The position numbers were made by a program, and so were the translations under genes. Shown in pieces: positions 38,875-47,788 of a stretch of DNA of 64,000 nt (its first letter is position 1; each line of letters opens with the position of its first letter). Origin of the DNA: Solilutibacter silvestris (lineage in GTDB: Bacteria > Pseudomonadota > Gammaproteobacteria > Xanthomonadales > Xanthomonadaceae); assembly GCF_002895945.1 (NCBI RefSeq), contig NZ_NPZB01000001.1:1255501-1319500 (forward strand). Reading direction: 5' to 3'. Below the pieces are notes generated by a model, which was given only the letters and a program-made list of their open reading frames with translations, made no database searches and was not told the origin of the DNA.

Positions 38875-40257
38875 TTGAATACGATCGCCCTGTCCACGGC
38901 TGGCTTGACCCAGGCAAATTCCGCCGACGACAGTCCACAGCGGATCGAAGCACTCTCGGCGCTGGCGCAACGGGTGCTGGATCTGTGCAAGGCCGGTGGC
39001 GCAAGCCAGGCCGAGGTCGATTGTTCGGAATCGCGCGGTCTTGGCACCTCGGTACGGATGGGCGCGGTGGAGACGGTGGAATCGACCCGTGATCGCGGCG
39101 TCTCGCTCACCGTCTACTTCGGCCAGCGCAAGGGGTCGGCCAGCACCGGCGATTTCTCCGATGCCAGCCTCGCGGCGACGGTCGAACACGCCTGCACGAT
39201 TGCCCGTTACACCGAGAACGATCCCGCCGCCGGACTCGCCGATCCGCAGCGCATGGCGCGCGAACTGCGCGAATTCGACCAGTGGCACCCGCAGGTTTTC
39301 GATGCCGACGCGATGATCGCGCAGGCATTGGCCTGTGAGCAGGCGGGGCGCGACGCCGATGTACGCATTCGCAACTCCGATGGTTGTTCCAGTTCCGCCA
39401 GCGAAAGCGTCAGTGTCTACGCCAATTCCTACGGCTTCAGCGGCCACGAGCGCGAGACGCAATACAGTCTGTCGTGTGCGTTGATCGCCGGGCAGGGCGA
39501 TGGCATGCAGCGCGATGGCTGGTACACCGCGGCGTTGCGTGCGGATGCGCTGGAAGCGGCGCAGGCGGTCGGGCATCGTGCGGCGCAATTGACGGTCGAG
39601 CGCCTCGATCCGCGCGGCCTGCCGACCGGCAGCTTGCCGGTGGTGTTCACCGCCGAAGTCGCGCGTTCGATCATCGGCCACTTCATCGGTGCAGTGTCCG
39701 GTGGTGCGCTGTATCGCCAGGCCAGTTTCCTGCTCGACCATGCCGGCAAACAGGTCTTCCCGGATTGGGTGTCGATGATCGAACAACCGCATCTGATGGG
39801 CGGCTTCCGTTCCACCTCGTTCGATGCCGAAGGCACCGCCACGCAGGTGTCGCCGCTGGTCACGAACGGCGTGTTGCAACGCTACGTGCTCGGCAGCTAT
39901 TCGGCGCGCAAGTTGGGATTGCAGAGCACGGCCAACGCCGGTGGCATCTACAACCTCGATGTCGCCGGGAATGTCGATGGCCTCGATGCCATCCTCGCCA
40001 ACCTGCCGCGCGCGCTGCTGGTCACCGAGTTGATGGGGCAGGGCGTGAACACCGTGACCGGCGACTACTCGCGCGGTGCCGCGGGCTACCTGATCGAACA
40101 TGGCCAGCGCGTCCATCCGGTCGATGGCGTGACCATCGCCGGCAACCTGCGCGACATGTTCTCGGGCATCGAAGCGATCGGCCGCGACATCGATCCGCGT
40201 TCGTCCACCCGCATGGGCTCGCTGCTGATCGGGCGGATGACCGTCGCCGGCGGTTGA
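38875..40257 (+). CDS. pmbA: Metalloprotease subunit PmbA (TldE)
   Basis: A 460-residue PmbA/TldE, the non-zinc partner of TldD. It begins at a TTG preceded by AAGGA. Recognisable stretches are AEVDCSESRGLGTSVRMGAV, the DRGVSLTVYFGQRKGSAST segment, SGGALYRQASFLLDHAGKQV, and the C-terminal GVNTVTGDYSRGAAGYLIEH and EAIGRDIDPRSSTRMGSLLI. No HExxxH is present, as expected for this subunit. Together with tldD it forms the whole protease within 3.5 kb. Confidence 0.96.
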   Translation: MNTIALSTAGLTQANSADDSPQRIEALSALAQRVLDLCKAGGASQAEVDCSESRGLGTSVRMGAVETVESTRDRGVSLTVYFGQRKGSASTGDFSDASLAATVEHACTIARYTENDPAAGLADPQRMARELREFDQWHPQVFDADAMIAQALACEQAGRDADVRIRNSDGCSSSASESVSVYANSYGFSGHERETQYSLSCALIAGQGDGMQRDGWYTAALRADALEAAQAVGHRAAQLTVERLDPRGLPTGSLPVVFTAEVARSIIGHFIGAVSGGALYRQASFLLDHAGKQVFPDWVSMIEQPHLMGGFRSTSFDAEGTATQVSPLVTNGVLQRYVLGSYSARKLGLQSTANAGGIYNLDVAGNVDGLDAILANLPRALLVTELMGQGVNTVTGDYSRGAAGYLIEHGQRVHPVDGVTIAGNLRDMFSGIEAIGRDIDPRSSTRMGSLLIGRMTVAGG

Positions 40258-40269
40258 GGCGTCCCCGGG

Positions 40270-40311
40270 TGGCGCAATCCGAATGGCGTAATCCGATTGG
40301 CGTAACATCGG
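40270..40311 (+). repeat. Three tandem 14-bp units before a DUF4870 gene
   Basis: TGGCGCAATCCGAA (40270-40283), TGGCGTAATCCGAT (40284-40297) and the diverged TGGCGTAACATCGG (40298-40311) follow each other without a gap, 26 bp before the GTG start at 40337. They could be a regulator binding array or a simple slippage product. Two of the three are 12/14 identical. Confidence 0.6.
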
Positions 40312-40336
40312 CCCACATCATTCTTGAGGGGCAACA

Positions 40337-40708
40337 GTGGACGAGCAGACTTCAGTGGGACCTTCCGGCATCAGCGCCGACGAGCGTCAATGGGCGATGA
40401 TCGCGCACCTGTCGGCATTGAGCGGGCTCATCATCCCGCTTGGCCATATCCTTGGCCCGTTGATCGTGTGGTTGATGAAGAAGGACGGAATGCCGTTCGT
40501 CGACGACCAGGGCAAGGAAGCGTTGAACTTCCAGATCACCCTGTCGATCGCATTGTTCGTCTGCGGGCTGCTGATCTTCGTGATCATCGGTATCGTGCTG
40601 ATGCCGCTGGTGGGACTGGCGGGGCTGATTCTTGCGGTCATCGCCGGTATCAAGGCCAATGAAGGCGTGGCTTATCGCTATCCCTTCACCCTGCGCCTGA
40701 TCAAGTAA
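40337..40708 (+). CDS. DUF4870 membrane protein
   Basis: A 123-residue membrane protein of DUF4870, a family of unknown function related to Tic20-like small membrane proteins. It has the family pattern DERQWAMIAHLSALSGLIIP, GPLIVWLMKKDGMPFVDDQG, KEALNFQIT and a C-terminal YRYPFTLRLIK. There are about three hydrophobic segments (21-45, 65-85 and 90-105). The start is a GTG after GAGGGGCAACA. A strong terminator follows at 40722. A paralogue sits at 43436, on the other side of the DUF1800/DUF1501 pair. Confidence 0.88.
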   Translation: MDEQTSVGPSGISADERQWAMIAHLSALSGLIIPLGHILGPLIVWLMKKDGMPFVDDQGKEALNFQITLSIALFVCGLLIFVIIGIVLMPLVGLAGLILAVIAGIKANEGVAYRYPFTLRLIK

Positions 40709-40721
40709 CCAACGCGAACCG

Positions 40722-40755
40722 ACGCGCGTCAACCTTCGTGGTTGGCGCGCGTTTT
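40722..40755 (+). terminator. Intrinsic terminator after the first DUF4870 gene
   Basis: ACGCGCGTCAACC (40722-40734) and GGTTGGCGCGCGT (40740-40752) form a 13-bp stem with one G-U pair around the loop TTCGT, followed by TTTT. Because this stem covers an in-frame ATG at 40742, it also argues for the later start of the DUF1800 gene. Confidence 0.85.
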
Positions 40756-40783
40756 CATGTCAGGTACTCCACAAGGTCCTGCC

Positions 40784-42187
40784 ATGGCGCGCGATGCCGC
40801 CCTTACTGCCGTCAACCGCTTCGGGCTGGGTGCGCGCCCGGGCGAACTCGCCGACGCCACGAGCGATCCCCGCGGTTGGCTGCTGGCGCAGCTCGGCGCC
40901 GGTGCCGAAGTCCTGCCCGACGCGCTGCCGAACAGCCTCGACTACCTGCGTCAGGAAACCACCGTGCGCGATCTGCGCAAGATGGCGAAGGCATCGAACG
41001 GCGAGATGATGGCGCAGCAGGCCGCCAAGGACGCCGAGCAGGAGCTGCGCAAGCGCATCCGCCAGGAAATCGCGCTGAGGCAACAGGTCGCGGTGGTCAC
41101 CGCGCGCAGCTTCCCGGAACGGATCGTGCGTTTCTGGTCGAACCACTTCGCCATTTCCACCGACAAGAACATCGCCGCATCGTTCGCGGCGCCAATGGAG
41201 CGCGAAGCGATCCGTCCGCATGCCTTCGGCAAGTTCTCCGACCTGCTGGTGGCGATCGAGACGCATCCGGGCATGCTGCTCTATCTCGACAACACCCAGT
41301 CGATCGGCGTCGATTCCAAGGCTGGCATGCGCGCGCGCAAGGCGCCCAACCCCAAGGCGGCGCGGCGCGGACTCAACGAAAACCTCGCACGCGAAATCCT
41401 TGAATTGCACACGCTCGGCGTCAATGGCGGTTACGCCCAGGCCGACGTGATCGAATTGGCGAAGGGCATCACCGGCTGGAGCCTGCAACGGCCGCAGGAT
41501 CTGTCCAATTCCGGTGCACCGTTCTATTTCAACCCCAACACGCACGAGCCCGGCGATCGCCGCGTGCTCGGCAAACGCTATCGCGAAGAGGGCGAGGCAC
41601 AGGGACGTGCCATCTTGGCCGACCTCGCGCTGCATCCGGCCACGGCGCAGCACCTGTCGTTGAAACTGGCGCGACATTTCGTCGCCGACCAGCCACCACC
41701 GCAATTGGTCACCGCGATGGCGCAGGCGTATCTGGCGTCGGGTGGCGATCTCGCCGCGCTGTATTCGACGATGGTTCGTCATCCGCTGGCGTGGGCGCCA
41801 ACCGCGCGCAAGTTCAAGACGCCGCAGGATTTCCTCGTGTCTTCGATGCGCGCATTGACGCTCGATACGCAGAAAGACGCGGCACGCACGCTCGATCTGC
41901 AGGCGCGCATGGGCCACCCGGTGTTCCAGCCGCGTTCGCCGGCAGGATTCGCCGATACCGCCGCCGATTGGTCCGGTCCCGATGCGCTGTACAAGCGCGT
42001 GCAGGCGGCGCAGACGCTGGCGGATGCCGCGCCGCAATCCGCAAGCAACGATCCCATGCAACTGGCGACACATGCGCTCGGCGATGGCATGGATGCGGAA
42101 ACGCTGACTGCAGTGCGTCGCGCCGAATCGCCGCGCCAGGGTGTGGCCCTGCTCCTCGCCAGTCCGTCCTTCCAGTGGAGAGTGTGA
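40784..42187 (+). CDS. DUF1800 family protein
   Basis: A 467-residue protein of DUF1800, a widespread family with no assigned biochemical function. Start ATG 40784 has AAGG seven bases upstream; the earlier ATGs at 40742 and 40757 are in or next to a terminator. Family landmarks are ALTAVNRFGLGARPGEL, FPERIVRFWSNHFAIS, the LLYLDNTQSIG segment, NENLAREILELHTLGVNGGY and GWSLQRPQD. No signal peptide is evident. The next gene starts two bases after its stop and belongs to DUF1501, the usual partner, so the two almost certainly act together, possibly at the cell envelope. Confidence 0.9.
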   Translation: MARDAALTAVNRFGLGARPGELADATSDPRGWLLAQLGAGAEVLPDALPNSLDYLRQETTVRDLRKMAKASNGEMMAQQAAKDAEQELRKRIRQEIALRQQVAVVTARSFPERIVRFWSNHFAISTDKNIAASFAAPMEREAIRPHAFGKFSDLLVAIETHPGMLLYLDNTQSIGVDSKAGMRARKAPNPKAARRGLNENLAREILELHTLGVNGGYAQADVIELAKGITGWSLQRPQDLSNSGAPFYFNPNTHEPGDRRVLGKRYREEGEAQGRAILADLALHPATAQHLSLKLARHFVADQPPPQLVTAMAQAYLASGGDLAALYSTMVRHPLAWAPTARKFKTPQDFLVSSMRALTLDTQKDAARTLDLQARMGHPVFQPRSPAGFADTAADWSGPDALYKRVQAAQTLADAAPQSASNDPMQLATHALGDGMDAETLTAVRRAESPRQGVALLLASPSFQWRV

Positions 42188-42188
42188 G

Positions 42189-43343
42189 ATGTCACTGAGC
42201 CGACGCCAATTTCTGATGGCAGGCGCCGCCGCATCGCTGGTGACTTCGTTGCCGAAGTTTGCACTGGCAGCGACCTCGCCCAACGACACGCGCCTGGTCG
42301 TGGTGCTGCTGCGTGGTGGTCTCGACGGGCTGCATGCGTTGCCGCGGCCGAACGATTCCGACTACCTGCGCTTGCGCGGTGCACTGGGCGAAGCGGCGAT
42401 CAAGGATGCGCATCCGATCGACGGCGGCTTCGCCTTGCATCCGTCATTGGCGTTCGCGTCGCAACTGTATGCGGCGAAGGAATTCCTGCCCGTGGTCGCG
42501 GTGGCGCCACCATATCGCGAGCGTTCGCATTTCGAGGCGCAGGATTGCGTGGAGAACGGCACGCAAGGGCCGGGCGGGCGCAACGGCTGGATGAACCGCT
42601 GCGTACAGGAATTGGGTGGATCGAGCGGCCTGGCGATCACCGCGGTGATGCCGTTGATCATGCGAGGCAACAGCACGACGACCACCTGGTCGCCGCCGCT
42701 GGCGCACGCGATCGATCCGATCCTGATGCAGCACCTGCAAGTGTTGTACGCGCGTGATGCGGTGCTGGGACCGGCGTTCGCACATGCCGGTGCCGACGAA
42801 AGCGACGTCACCGCGAAAGGTGGCGACAAGCGTGGCCATCTCGCCGATGCCATGGGTGCGGCGGCGCATTTCATGTCGGCCGCCGATGGTCCGCGCATCG
42901 CCTTCGTCGAGGACACCGGCTGGGATACGCACTACAACGAAGCGGGCATCCTCCAGCGCAAATTGTCCGAACTCGATTCCGGCCTGCAGGCGTTCAAGAC
43001 CGCGGGCGACGCCATCTGGCCGCGCACGGCGATCGTGGTGGTGACTGAATTCGGGCGCACCGCTGCGGTCAACGGCACCAACGGCACCGATCACGGCACC
43101 GGTGGCGTCGCCTTCCTCGCCGGTGGCGCGGTGAATGGCGGACGCGTCGCCGGGACCTGGCCGGGACTCGCCAACTCGCAATTGAACGAACGTCGTGATT
43201 TGCTCGCCACCAGCGACATGCGCGGCATGTTCAAGGGCGTGCTGGAATCCCATCTGCGCGTGTCCGCCGCCGCCAGCGATGCCCGCGTGTTCCCGGCCAG
43301 CACCGACGTCGCGGTGATGCGTGGACTGATCCGCAATAGCTGA
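42189..43343 (+). CDS. DUF1501 family protein with Tat signal
   Basis: A 384-residue protein with a twin-arginine signal (SLSRRQFLMAGAAASLVTSL), so it is exported folded. The body is DUF1501, a family with similarity to the alkaline phosphatase/sulfatase fold. Visible motifs are RLVVVLLRGGLDGLHALPRP, YRERSHFEAQDCVENG, VEDTGWDTHYNEAG, VVVTEFGRTAAVNGTNGTDH and GTGGVAFLAGG. The Asp/His/Glu-rich motifs could bind metal, but the catalytic activity of the family is not established. It is translationally adjacent to the DUF1800 gene. Confidence 0.9.
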   Translation: MSLSRRQFLMAGAAASLVTSLPKFALAATSPNDTRLVVVLLRGGLDGLHALPRPNDSDYLRLRGALGEAAIKDAHPIDGGFALHPSLAFASQLYAAKEFLPVVAVAPPYRERSHFEAQDCVENGTQGPGGRNGWMNRCVQELGGSSGLAITAVMPLIMRGNSTTTTWSPPLAHAIDPILMQHLQVLYARDAVLGPAFAHAGADESDVTAKGGDKRGHLADAMGAAAHFMSAADGPRIAFVEDTGWDTHYNEAGILQRKLSELDSGLQAFKTAGDAIWPRTAIVVVTEFGRTAAVNGTNGTDHGTGGVAFLAGGAVNGGRVAGTWPGLANSQLNERRDLLATSDMRGMFKGVLESHLRVSAAASDARVFPASTDVAVMRGLIRNS

Positions 43344-43435
43344 ACACGACGAAAGTCATTCCCACCTCCGTCACTTGTTGGCGGCTGTGGCGATCGCCAT
43401 ATTGGTTCCATCATCCTGTGTCTGGAGCGATGGAA

Positions 43436-43879
43436 ATGGACGCGATCCAAAACGAAGCCCCCGTGATTGACAGCACAGATCGCCAATGGGCGGGCTGGGT
43501 GCACTTGGCTGCGTTGCTGGCGGCATTCTTCACCCACTGGTTCGCGGGCGTGGCCGGCGCCGTGGTGGCGTTGGTGGTGTGGCTCGTGGTGCGCGACCGC
43601 CATCCGTTCGCGGCCGAGCACGCCAAGGAAACGCTGAACTTCAACATCACGATGTTCCTCGGCGCTTGTGCGGTAATCGTGGCCGGCGTCGTGCTGCTTG
43701 GCGCAACCGTGCTGACTCTCGGTGTCGGCGCTTTGGTCACCGTGCCCGCAGGACTGCTGCTGGCCGGGCTCATCGCCGTGGAAGTGGTGGCGTGGCTGGT
43801 CTGCTCGATCCTCGCCGCGATCGCCGGCTGGGAAGGCAAGCCCTACCGCTATCCGTTCTCGATTCGATTCGTGAAGTGA
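43436..43879 (+). CDS. DUF4870 membrane protein (second copy)
   Basis: A 147-residue paralogue of the protein at 40337. ATG 43436 is chosen since GGAG stands 8 bases upstream; GTG 43418 and ATG 43430 are alternatives with worse spacing. Shared family features: DRQWAGWVHLAALLAAFF, VALVVWLVVRDRHPFAAEHA, KETLNFNITMFLG and the C-terminal KPYRYPFSIRFVK. It has three to four hydrophobic segments. It converges with ispA, 7 bp apart. Confidence 0.87.
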   Translation: MDAIQNEAPVIDSTDRQWAGWVHLAALLAAFFTHWFAGVAGAVVALVVWLVVRDRHPFAAEHAKETLNFNITMFLGACAVIVAGVVLLGATVLTLGVGALVTVPAGLLLAGLIAVEVVAWLVCSILAAIAGWEGKPYRYPFSIRFVK

Positions 43880-43886
43880 ACGTTGG

Positions 43887-44774
43887 TCAGCGATCGCGCT
43901 CGATCACCTGGCGCGCGATCGCACGCAGCGGATCGGCGCGCTGGTCGAAGCCGACCAGCGCGTCATCCATGGTGATCGCGAGTTGCGCCAGCCGTTGCCG
44001 TGACGCCTCGATGCCGAGCAGTGCTGGAAAGGTCGATTTCGCCTGCTCCACATCCTTGCCGGCGGTCTTGCCGAGCGTGGCGCTATCGCCCTCGATATCG
44101 AGCAGGTCGTCGCGGATCTGGAAGGCCAGGCCGAGCGCATCGGCGTAGCGATCAAGTGCGGCGCGTTGTGCATCGTCGGCATTTCCGGCCAGCGCACCCA
44201 TGCGCACCGCGGCACGCAGCAAGGCGCCAGTCTTCAGCGCGTGCAGGCGTTCCAGCGCATCCAGCGACAATACATCGGCGGTGCCGGTCGCTTCGAGATC
44301 GAGCATCTGGCCGCCGCACATGCCGTCGATGCCGGAGGCGTGCGCCAGTTCGCGCAATTGCTTGACGCAGACATCTGCAGGCACATTGCCATGCGCAAGG
44401 ATTTCGAACGCCAGAGTCTGCAAGGCATCGCCGGCAAGGATCGCGGTGGCTTCGTCGAAAGCGACATGCACCGTCGGCTGGCCGCGACGCAGGGCATCGT
44501 CGTCCATCGCCGGCAGGTCGTCGTGCACCAGCGAGTAGGTGTGGAGCAATTCCACCGCGACCGCAGCCTGGCGCGCGTGATCGCCGTCTCCACCCACGGC
44601 ATGCACCGTCGCGTGTACCAGCAGCGGCCGGATGCGCTTGCCGCCGGCCTGGACGGCGTGGCGCATGGCATCGGCGAGGCGCGTGCTGGCGAAGGTGTCG
44701 GAGAGGACGTGATCGAGATCGGATTCGATGCGTGCCCGCCAATCGGCGAGCACCGCGCTGGCGTCAGGCGTCAC
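43887..44774 (-). CDS. ispA: Polyprenyl (farnesyl) diphosphate synthase
   Basis: A 295-residue trans-isoprenyl diphosphate synthase that condenses IPP with DMAPP and GPP. The start is taken as GTG 44774 ([20 protein letters not shown]), overlapping the xseB end by 11 bp, since the upstream frame is antisense-like and without homology. Both aspartate-rich motifs are present ([14 protein letters not shown] and [13 protein letters not shown]), as are [10 protein letters not shown] and [10 protein letters not shown]. The xseB-ispA pair is conserved in proteobacteria and supports the farnesyl diphosphate assignment. A dxs gene, often next in line, does not follow here. Confidence 0.94.
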   Translation of the reverse strand: MTPDASAVLADWRARIESDLDHVLSDTFASTRLADAMRHAVQAGGKRIRPLLVHATVHAVGGDGDHARQAAVAVELLHTYSLVHDDLPAMDDDALRRGQPTVHVAFDEATAILAGDALQTLAFEILAHGNVPADVCVKQLRELAHASGIDGMCGGQMLDLEATGTADVLSLDALERLHALKTGALLRAAVRMGALAGNADDAQRAALDRYADALGLAFQIRDDLLDIEGDSATLGKTAGKDVEQAKSTFPALLGIEASRQRLAQLAITMDDALVGFDQRADPLRAIARQVIERDR

Positions 44775-45045
44775 CGGAACGATCCGCTGCGTCCGGGAAG
44801 GGGCGGGCGGTCTCCGGCGCATCGAGGTCGCTGAGCAGGCGCACGCGCAATTCAGCTTGTTCCAGCGCGGTCTGGCATTCGCGATAGAGGCCGATGCCGC
44901 GTTCGTAGGCGGACAGCGATTCCTCGAGGCCGAGGTTGCCTTGTTCCATGCGCTCGACCAGCGTTTCGAGTGCGTCGAGCGAGGCCTCGAAGGTGGCGAC
45001 CGGGGAGGCGTCCTGCGGGTTGGAAGCGGAGGATTTGCGGGCCAT
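44764..45045 (-). CDS. xseB: Exodeoxyribonuclease VII small subunit
   Basis: A 93-residue XseB that stabilises the XseA nuclease subunit. The helical hairpin is diagnostic: [40 protein letters not shown] and [14 protein letters not shown]. It lies 9 bp after tilS and overlaps ispA. Confidence 0.94.
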   Translation of the reverse strand: MARKSSASNPQDASPVATFEASLDALETLVERMEQGNLGLEESLSAYERGIGLYRECQTALEQAELRVRLLSDLDAPETARPFPDAADRSGDA

Positions 45046-45054
45046 AGGGCAAGT

Positions 45055-46335
45055 TTACGCGAGTTGCCAGTCAAGGCGGGCGTGGCGGTCGATCAGCCAA
45101 TCGTGCAGGCGCGCGGAGTGCAGCGGTCCGGCCGCCAGCACTTCGTCGCCGTCCATCAGCAGTGGCAGGCGTTCGCGCAGCCACGGTGGGATATCGGCCT
45201 GTTGCAGCGCGTGCTTGAGCGAATGCGAATGATCGCGATTCGGCAAATGGATGCGTTCGCCGCCATGGCGCGCGCGGACCTGCACGGTGCGATCGAATTC
45301 CTCCGCGCCATGCAATTGCAGTCGCGTGCCGTCGGGCAGCGACAAGGGGTCGCGGCCATTCCATTCGGCGTGGAAATCGGCGTCGAGTGCCGGATGCAAT
45401 CCCTCCGCGTGCAGGCGATCGCGCCACCGCACGATGCGCGCCTGTTGCCAGCGATACTCGGCCTGCGCATCGCGCCGCGCGGGCAGCAATTCGTGCTCAA
45501 GGGTGGTGATTCCGCTTCCCGGTAGCGGCGGCAATCTTGCATCGGCGACCCACAGTCGCACGACATCGGCACGCAGATCCGCCGGGAGTCGATGCAGTGT
45601 CGTGACATCGAGATCGCCATCATCGCGACGGCAGGCGCGCAGGGCGATGCGGATTCCATCCGCCGCGCGATCCATCGTTTCAGCCGCGAGTTGCGCACTG
45701 CGCGCGAACGCCGCCGATGCCTGGGGCCAACGTTGCCGCAGCAATGGCATCACTTCGTTGCGCAGGAAATTGCGATCCTGTGTGCTCGACGCGTTCGAGG
45801 GATCCTCGATCCAGCGCAAGCCATGCATGCACGCATATTCGCGGATGTCCGCACGCGATGTGTCGAGCAATGGCCGCCACAACCAGCCAGTCGCATATTC
45901 CCGCCAGGCACGCATCGCCGACAAGCCATCGTTGCCGGACGCGCGCAATGCGCGCAGCAGGAAGGTTTCCGCCTGGTCGTCGCGATGGTGGGCAAGCGCC
46001 AGCACTTCGCCATCGCGCAATTCGGATTTGAAGACGGCATGGCGGGCATCGCGTGCCGCGCCTTCGAGGCCAAGCCCGGATGCGTGATCCACTTCGACAC
46101 GAGCCACGCGCAGCGGCACGTCGAGTTCGGCGCACGACGCGACGCAATGTTCCGCCCAGACATCGGCCTCGGGATGCAGGCCGTGGTGGACGTGGAGCGC
46201 GCGCAGTCGCGGCATCTCCCGGTGCAACCGATGCAGCAGCACCGTCGAATCGAGACCGCCACTCAAGCCCACCACTACGGCTGCATCGCTGGCGACAGGC
46301 GACGGGATCAATGGGAGCGATGTATTCGATGACAT
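45055..46335 (-). CDS. tilS: tRNA(Ile)-lysidine synthase
   Basis: A 426-residue enzyme that converts the wobble cytidine of tRNA-Ile(CAU) to lysidine. The ATG at 46335 gives MSSNTSLPLIPSPVASDAAV, directly before the P-loop VVVGLSGGLDSTVLLH; earlier in-frame codons lack homology. Further marks are ALHVHHGLHPEADVWAEHC, LALAHHRDDQAETFLLRALR, RPLLDTSRADIREYA and DPSNASSTQDRNFLR. The C-terminal tRNA-binding domain is present. It lies downstream of accA as in E. coli, with one small membrane-protein gene between. Confidence 0.95.
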   Translation of the reverse strand: MSSNTSLPLIPSPVASDAAVVVGLSGGLDSTVLLHRLHREMPRLRALHVHHGLHPEADVWAEHCVASCAELDVPLRVARVEVDHASGLGLEGAARDARHAVFKSELRDGEVLALAHHRDDQAETFLLRALRASGNDGLSAMRAWREYATGWLWRPLLDTSRADIREYACMHGLRWIEDPSNASSTQDRNFLRNEVMPLLRQRWPQASAAFARSAQLAAETMDRAADGIRIALRACRRDDGDLDVTTLHRLPADLRADVVRLWVADARLPPLPGSGITTLEHELLPARRDAQAEYRWQQARIVRWRDRLHAEGLHPALDADFHAEWNGRDPLSLPDGTRLQLHGAEEFDRTVQVRARHGGERIHLPNRDHSHSLKHALQQADIPPWLRERLPLLMDGDEVLAAGPLHSARLHDWLIDRHARLDWQLA

Positions 46336-46384
46336 GCGTGATCCCGTGCCATGCCCGCTGCAGGGCACGACACGGGTGATCCGG

Positions 46385-46675
46385 TCACTCGGTGTCGATG
46401 CGGATACCGCCGACCCAGCCGGCGGCAATGTTGTAGATGAAGGCCGAAACGATGCCGCCGACGAAGCCGATGATGCCGTACACGATCGGGAGCAGGATGA
46501 TTCCAATGATACCGCCGCCACCGAAAGGCATCGGACTGCCCCCTTGCGCGGCCAGCATGCTGGCGAACATGCTGCTGAACAACAGCATGATCACGGCGGC
46601 GATCAATCCGAATACCGCGTAAATGATGCCGGAGACTTTGCCGACCGAAAGCGGATCAATGCGCTTGATGATCAT
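46385..46675 (-). CDS. Small membrane protein, unknown function
   Basis: A 96-residue membrane protein. It begins MIIKRIDPLSVGKVSGIIYA, and the DPLS-x-x-K-x-S-x-x-x-Y opening resembles DUF3566-type membrane proteins, though I cannot confirm membership. Two long hydrophobic segments follow (about 18-44 and 57-80), with a Gly-rich loop (MPFGGGGIIG) between them. The C-terminus is WVGGIRIDTE. The frame extends upstream to 47218, overlapping accA, but the ATG 46675 is the sensible start. It lies between accA and tilS on the same strand and may be part of that transcript. Confidence 0.68.
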   Translation of the reverse strand: MIIKRIDPLSVGKVSGIIYAVFGLIAAVIMLLFSSMFASMLAAQGGSPMPFGGGGIIGIILLPIVYGIIGFVGGIVSAFIYNIAAGWVGGIRIDTE

Positions 46676-46746
46676 CTTCAACCTGCCCCGCGTGATGCCG
46701 GCCGATTGCCGGCATCCGGAGTATAGGTCGACGGAATGGTCCGGGC

Positions 46747-47706
46747 TCAGGCGCCCTCGTACGCCCCGTAGCCGCGCAACCGGCGGTAACGCCGCTCCAG
46801 CAACTCGTCGACCGGGAGTGCTTCCAGCGCGTCCAGTTCGTTGATCAGGATCGCCTTGAGGCGCTTCGCCGTCTGTTGCGGATTGCGTTGCGCGCCGCCG
46901 ATCGGTTCGCGCACGATCTTGTCGATCAGGCCCAGCGCCTTCAGCTTCGGCGCGGTGATCGCCATCTGCTCGGCGGCGTCCTTGGCCTTGGCAGCATCCT
47001 TCCACAGGATGGCCGCGCAGCCTTCCGGCGTGATCACCGAATAGGTGCTGTATTCCAGCATCAGGGTGCGGTCGCCGACGCCGATCGCCAACGCGCCGCC
47101 GGAGCCGCCTTCGCCAATCACCGTGCAGATGATCGGCACGCGCAGGCCGGCCATCTCCATCAGGTTGCGGGCGATCGCTTCCGACTGGCCGCGCTCCTCG
47201 GCGTCGATGCCTGGCCACGCGCCCATGGTGTCGATGAAGGTGAGGATCGGCAGCTGGAAGCGTTCGGCCAGTTTCATCAGGCGCAGCGCCTTGCGATAGC
47301 CTTCGGGGCGCGGCATGCCGAAATTGCGCCGGATCCTCGATTTGTTGTCGCGGCCTTTCTGGTGGCCGATGATCAGCAGCGGACGGCCATTGATGCGAGC
47401 CAGCCCGGCGACGATGGCCGGATCGTCGGCATAGGCGCGATCACCCGCCAGCTCCTGGAATTCGTCGCAGATCACCTTGACGTAGTCCAGCGTGTACGGG
47501 CGCTGCGGATGGCGCGACATCTGCGACACCTGCGCCGGCGTGAGATCGCGGAAGATGTGCGCAGTGCGCTGGCGCAACTTCTCCTGCAGGGTGCGCACTT
47601 CATTGTCGACATTGACGCCCGGGCCGGCGCTGGCCTGGCGCAGTTCCTGGATTTTCGCTTCCAGATCGGCGATGGGTTGCTCGAAATCGAGGTAGTTCGG
47701 ATTCAT
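46747..47706 (-). CDS. accA: Acetyl-CoA carboxylase carboxyltransferase subunit alpha
   Basis: A 319-residue AccA. It begins [20 protein letters not shown], and contains [20 protein letters not shown], the carboxylate-handling [39 protein letters not shown] and [17 protein letters not shown]. With AccD it transfers CO2 from biotin to acetyl-CoA for fatty-acid synthesis. The dnaE-accA order is conserved. An 82-bp gap separates it from dnaE. Confidence 0.97.
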   Translation of the reverse strand: MNPNYLDFEQPIADLEAKIQELRQASAGPGVNVDNEVRTLQEKLRQRTAHIFRDLTPAQVSQMSRHPQRPYTLDYVKVICDEFQELAGDRAYADDPAIVAGLARINGRPLLIIGHQKGRDNKSRIRRNFGMPRPEGYRKALRLMKLAERFQLPILTFIDTMGAWPGIDAEERGQSEAIARNLMEMAGLRVPIICTVIGEGGSGGALAIGVGDRTLMLEYSTYSVITPEGCAAILWKDAAKAKDAAEQMAITAPKLKALGLIDKIVREPIGGAQRNPQQTAKRLKAILINELDALEALPVDELLERRYRRLRGYGAYEGA

Positions 47707-47788
47707 GGGATGTCTGGGCGAAGCAAGGTGGACAGTCTAGCGGATGGCGATGGCAGGCCCGGACGGGGGCGTCCGGAGGCTGGAAGGT

